A stretch of DNA of 64,000 nt, taken from contig NC_134029.1 in assembly GCF_964204645.1 (NCBI RefSeq), positions 4,039,001 through 4,103,000 of the forward strand, read 5' to 3'. Below the pieces are notes generated by a model. The model was not told where the DNA came from. It saw only the letters and a program-made list of their open reading frames with translations, and searched no databases. Positions within the stretch are counted from its first letter, which is position 1. The number at the start of each line of letters is the position of its first letter. A program made the translations under genes and the position numbers. Shown here in pieces: positions 62,517 to 64,000 of the stretch. Source of the DNA: Tubulanus polymorphus. Its lineage: Eukaryota > Nemertea > Palaeonemertea > Tubulaniformes > Tubulanidae.

Positions 62517-62579
62517 GTAAAGCCTCGGACACACTGGGCGATTTCGTCGGCCGATTTCGTCGCGTGTCTGAGGCTTAAC
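62517..62579. repeat. Fold-back with internal direct repeats
   Basis: The arms AAGCCTCGGACAC (62520-62532) and GTGTCTGAGGCTT (62564-62576) pair with one mismatch and extend outwards by GGT/ACC. The loop contains CGATTTCGTCG twice (62539-62549 and 62552-62562). It is probably a small non-autonomous element. Confidence 0.7.
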
Positions 62580-63018
62580 CTTGGTTCTTCTCCCCGCACC
62601 TCTCTGGTCAATATCGCCTATAGTTATGTGTGCAATAGTGTATATTAAGATTCTTTCCGTTGTATAATGATTAATATTTTGTATTTCTGGTAATTCCGCG
62701 ATTTTAGTGGAAAAGCGAAAACTCGGATTTAGTAATAAATTTCTAAATTTCGTCATTTCAACTTTTCGGCTTTCTGTGGGATTAACTAATGCTTATGATC
62801 TTAAAAAAGTAAATCTACGCACTGCATCCACGAAACTCGTAGGGAGTTTTTCGCATTATCTCAGAAATAGATCATTTTCTGCACCACTTTCTCTTATTTC
62901 TGCACACGCATTGCTCTCCCATCTTCTGAACATTTAATTATGATTTTTGGAAGATAGAAGCCTTTCTATTTGACGTGAGGCTTAATTTGTGGCGAACAGC
63001 AATTCCATCTGATCCGTG

Positions 63019-63115
63019 ATTGGTCAAATGGAGAACTCTGACAGAGAACCAGGCAGAAGTGATCGCATTCGCGCGCATTTTACTTCGGGAACGCAGTGGA
63101 ATCAGTTCAAGACGG
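63019..63115 (+). promoter_or_regulatory. Candidate promoter and 5' leader exon of the GPCR gene
   Basis: An inverted CCAAT box (GATTGGTC near 63019) is followed by GC-richer sequence and a good donor at 63116 (GACG before GTAAGA). A fitting acceptor (AAATCTACAG) lies at 63717-63726, nine bases before the GPCR start codon. The model of a leader exon and a 0.6-kb 5' UTR intron rests on splice signals alone. Confidence 0.35.
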
Positions 63116-63281
63116 TAAGAAATTATATTTGTGTCTTCCGTTTCGCAATCATAGTATTCTGCTTATGAATGATAACAACATCTATTCAATCATCGAAGTA
63201 GACAAGATGAACCAAAAACTAAAATTTCACTTCTCAATCATTACTTTAATCCGTCGTGGATATTTATGGGGATGTAAATCG

Positions 63282-63353
63282 TAGATCTCTCAAAACAGCC
63301 TTACGCGTAATCTATATTAGATCTCTCAAAACAGCCTTACGCGTAATCTATAT
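63282..63353. repeat. Exact 36-bp tandem duplication
   Basis: The unit starting TAGATCTCTCAAAACAGCCT is repeated without a single difference (63282-63317 and 63318-63353), which indicates a recent duplication. It lies in the probable 5' UTR intron of the GPCR gene. Confidence 0.95.
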
Positions 63354-63734
63354 TAGTGTTAATGCCTATGATTTATTTTACGTAGATTGTTACAGACGTG
63401 ATACACGAAGATTGTTTTGGAATATTATTTCGTCACTGCCGTGTGAAGATATATCTGTTTGGTCACTCTCTTGGCGTTGACGAGTCTGGGCACCCCTCAA
63501 ATCAGTGATACAGAAATGACTATAACGATGCATTGGTAAATTCGAAAAACGACACAGTTTTCCAGCGAATTTCTACTGCAGCTAATTAACTGAATTTTAT
63601 GACGGTAGCATCATACCCGATTGGAAATACAAACAGTGGGAACGGCAGCAATAGGCCTCATTAGACAACCCATTATAACTAAACCTCCGGAGAATCGAAG
63701 TGTTAACTTTGAACTAAATCTACAGAGGAGCGCC

Positions 63735-64000
63735 ATGGATCTCAACGAAACCTCTCAAATCAACGAAACTTGTCCACAATACAATTTTGTGTACGTAACT
63801 GTTACTGGTTTGGAATATTACGCGCCACCAGTAATTGTCATTGTCGGCTTATTCGGCAACATCCTGACATTTCTCGCCATGGTGAAAGGAAGCAATCGAA
63901 AAAAATCCACATGTTTCTATATGGCATCGCTGGCTATAGCTGATAGTTTTGTGCTTTTCCTTTACTTGATGTTGTGGATGCTGACTTATTTCACCGCTAA
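63735..64000 (+). CDS. Rhodopsin-like (class A) GPCR, N-terminal part, cut by the window edge
   Basis: Predicted seven-helix plasma membrane receptor, of which 88 residues are present. The ATG lies in a strong context (CGCCATGG). The extracellular N-terminus is short, with two N-glycosylation sequons (NET at residues 4 and 10). TM1 spans about 29-51 and contains GLFGNILTFL with the class A N1.50. A basic loop follows (KGSNRKK), then TM2 from about 62 with the signature LAIAD (D2.50) and a Trp-Met-Leu-rich end. The style resembles invertebrate peptide receptors of the FMRFamide/sex-peptide-receptor type, but ligand class cannot be decided before TM3-TM7. The frame is open to the window end and the gene continues beyond it. 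Confidence 0.9.
   Translation, partial: MDLNETSQINETCPQYNFVYVTVTGLEYYAPPVIVIVGLFGNILTFLAMVKGSNRKKSTCFYMASLAIADSFVLFLYLMLWMLTYFTA

Larger units (their letters stand above)
58274..63734. other. Repeat-rich spacer between the sorting nexin and GPCR genes
   Basis: No coding exon is recognised in this 5.4-kb divergent spacer. It holds the presumed sorting nexin promoter (58.27-58.35 kb), a dispersed-repeat relative (58358-58440), a local duplication of about 46 bp (58786 and 58873), a 53-bp inverted repeat (60175-60352), a pogo-like end (61022), a short MITE (61079-61177), a fold-back (62517-62579) and a 36-bp exact tandem duplication (63282-63353). The region near 63019-63115 is a candidate GPCR promoter and leader exon. 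Confidence 0.6.

Overview
This is a eukaryotic, bilaterian animal window. It is AT-rich, with spliced GT-AG genes, large introns, many small transposon remnants and microsatellites, and no prokaryotic operon structure. The homeobox pair and the intron-rich, conserved sorting nexin point to an invertebrate, probably a lophotrochozoan (mollusc, annelid or brachiopod type). The sequence alone does not fix the phylum.

Four protein-coding genes can be supported. (1) 5966-9320, plus strand: a three-exon PRD-class homeobox gene, most like Rax/Rx but divergent, with an N-terminal eh1-type repression motif and no OAR tail. (2) 34103-42984, plus strand: orthopedia (Otp), with a near-canonical homeodomain and C-terminal OAR. 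It has two candidate first coding exons (34103 and 35260), each with its own TATA box and both joining exon 2 in the same phase. (3) 50645-58273, minus strand: a complete SNX1/SNX2-type sorting nexin (PX plus BAR) on 12 constitutive coding exons, plus a candidate in-frame 18-nt microexon. Its start codon lies in a TISU/YY1-like context next to a TCACGTGA (CLEAR-like) E-box. (4) From 63735 to the window edge, plus strand: the first 88 residues of a class A GPCR.

Layout: 1-5965 is upstream DNA without a recognised gene. 5.97-9.32 kb is the Rax-like gene. 9.3-34.1 kb is a gene desert of about 25 kb between the two homeobox genes, the likely home of shared developmental enhancers, and it holds a six-copy 27-bp tandem repeat. 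34.1-43 kb is otp. 43-50.6 kb is intergenic. 50.6-58.3 kb is the SNX gene, and 58.3-63.7 kb is a repeat-rich spacer before the GPCR. Rx and otp in the same orientation match two thirds of the known homeobrain-rx-orthopedia (HRO) cluster; homeobrain is not visible here.

Most remaining structure is short mobile-element debris: pogo/Tigger-like TA-flanked miniature elements, a TIR MITE with a GGGTCCC end, a five-copy dispersed repeat, long fold-backs, and Penelope-like/hammerhead-like hairpins ending in CGAAACGTTG. The strongest leads for follow-up are the dual otp promoters, the SNX microexon with UGC-rich upstream sequence, the combined CLEAR and TISU start of SNX, and the hammerhead-like repeats.
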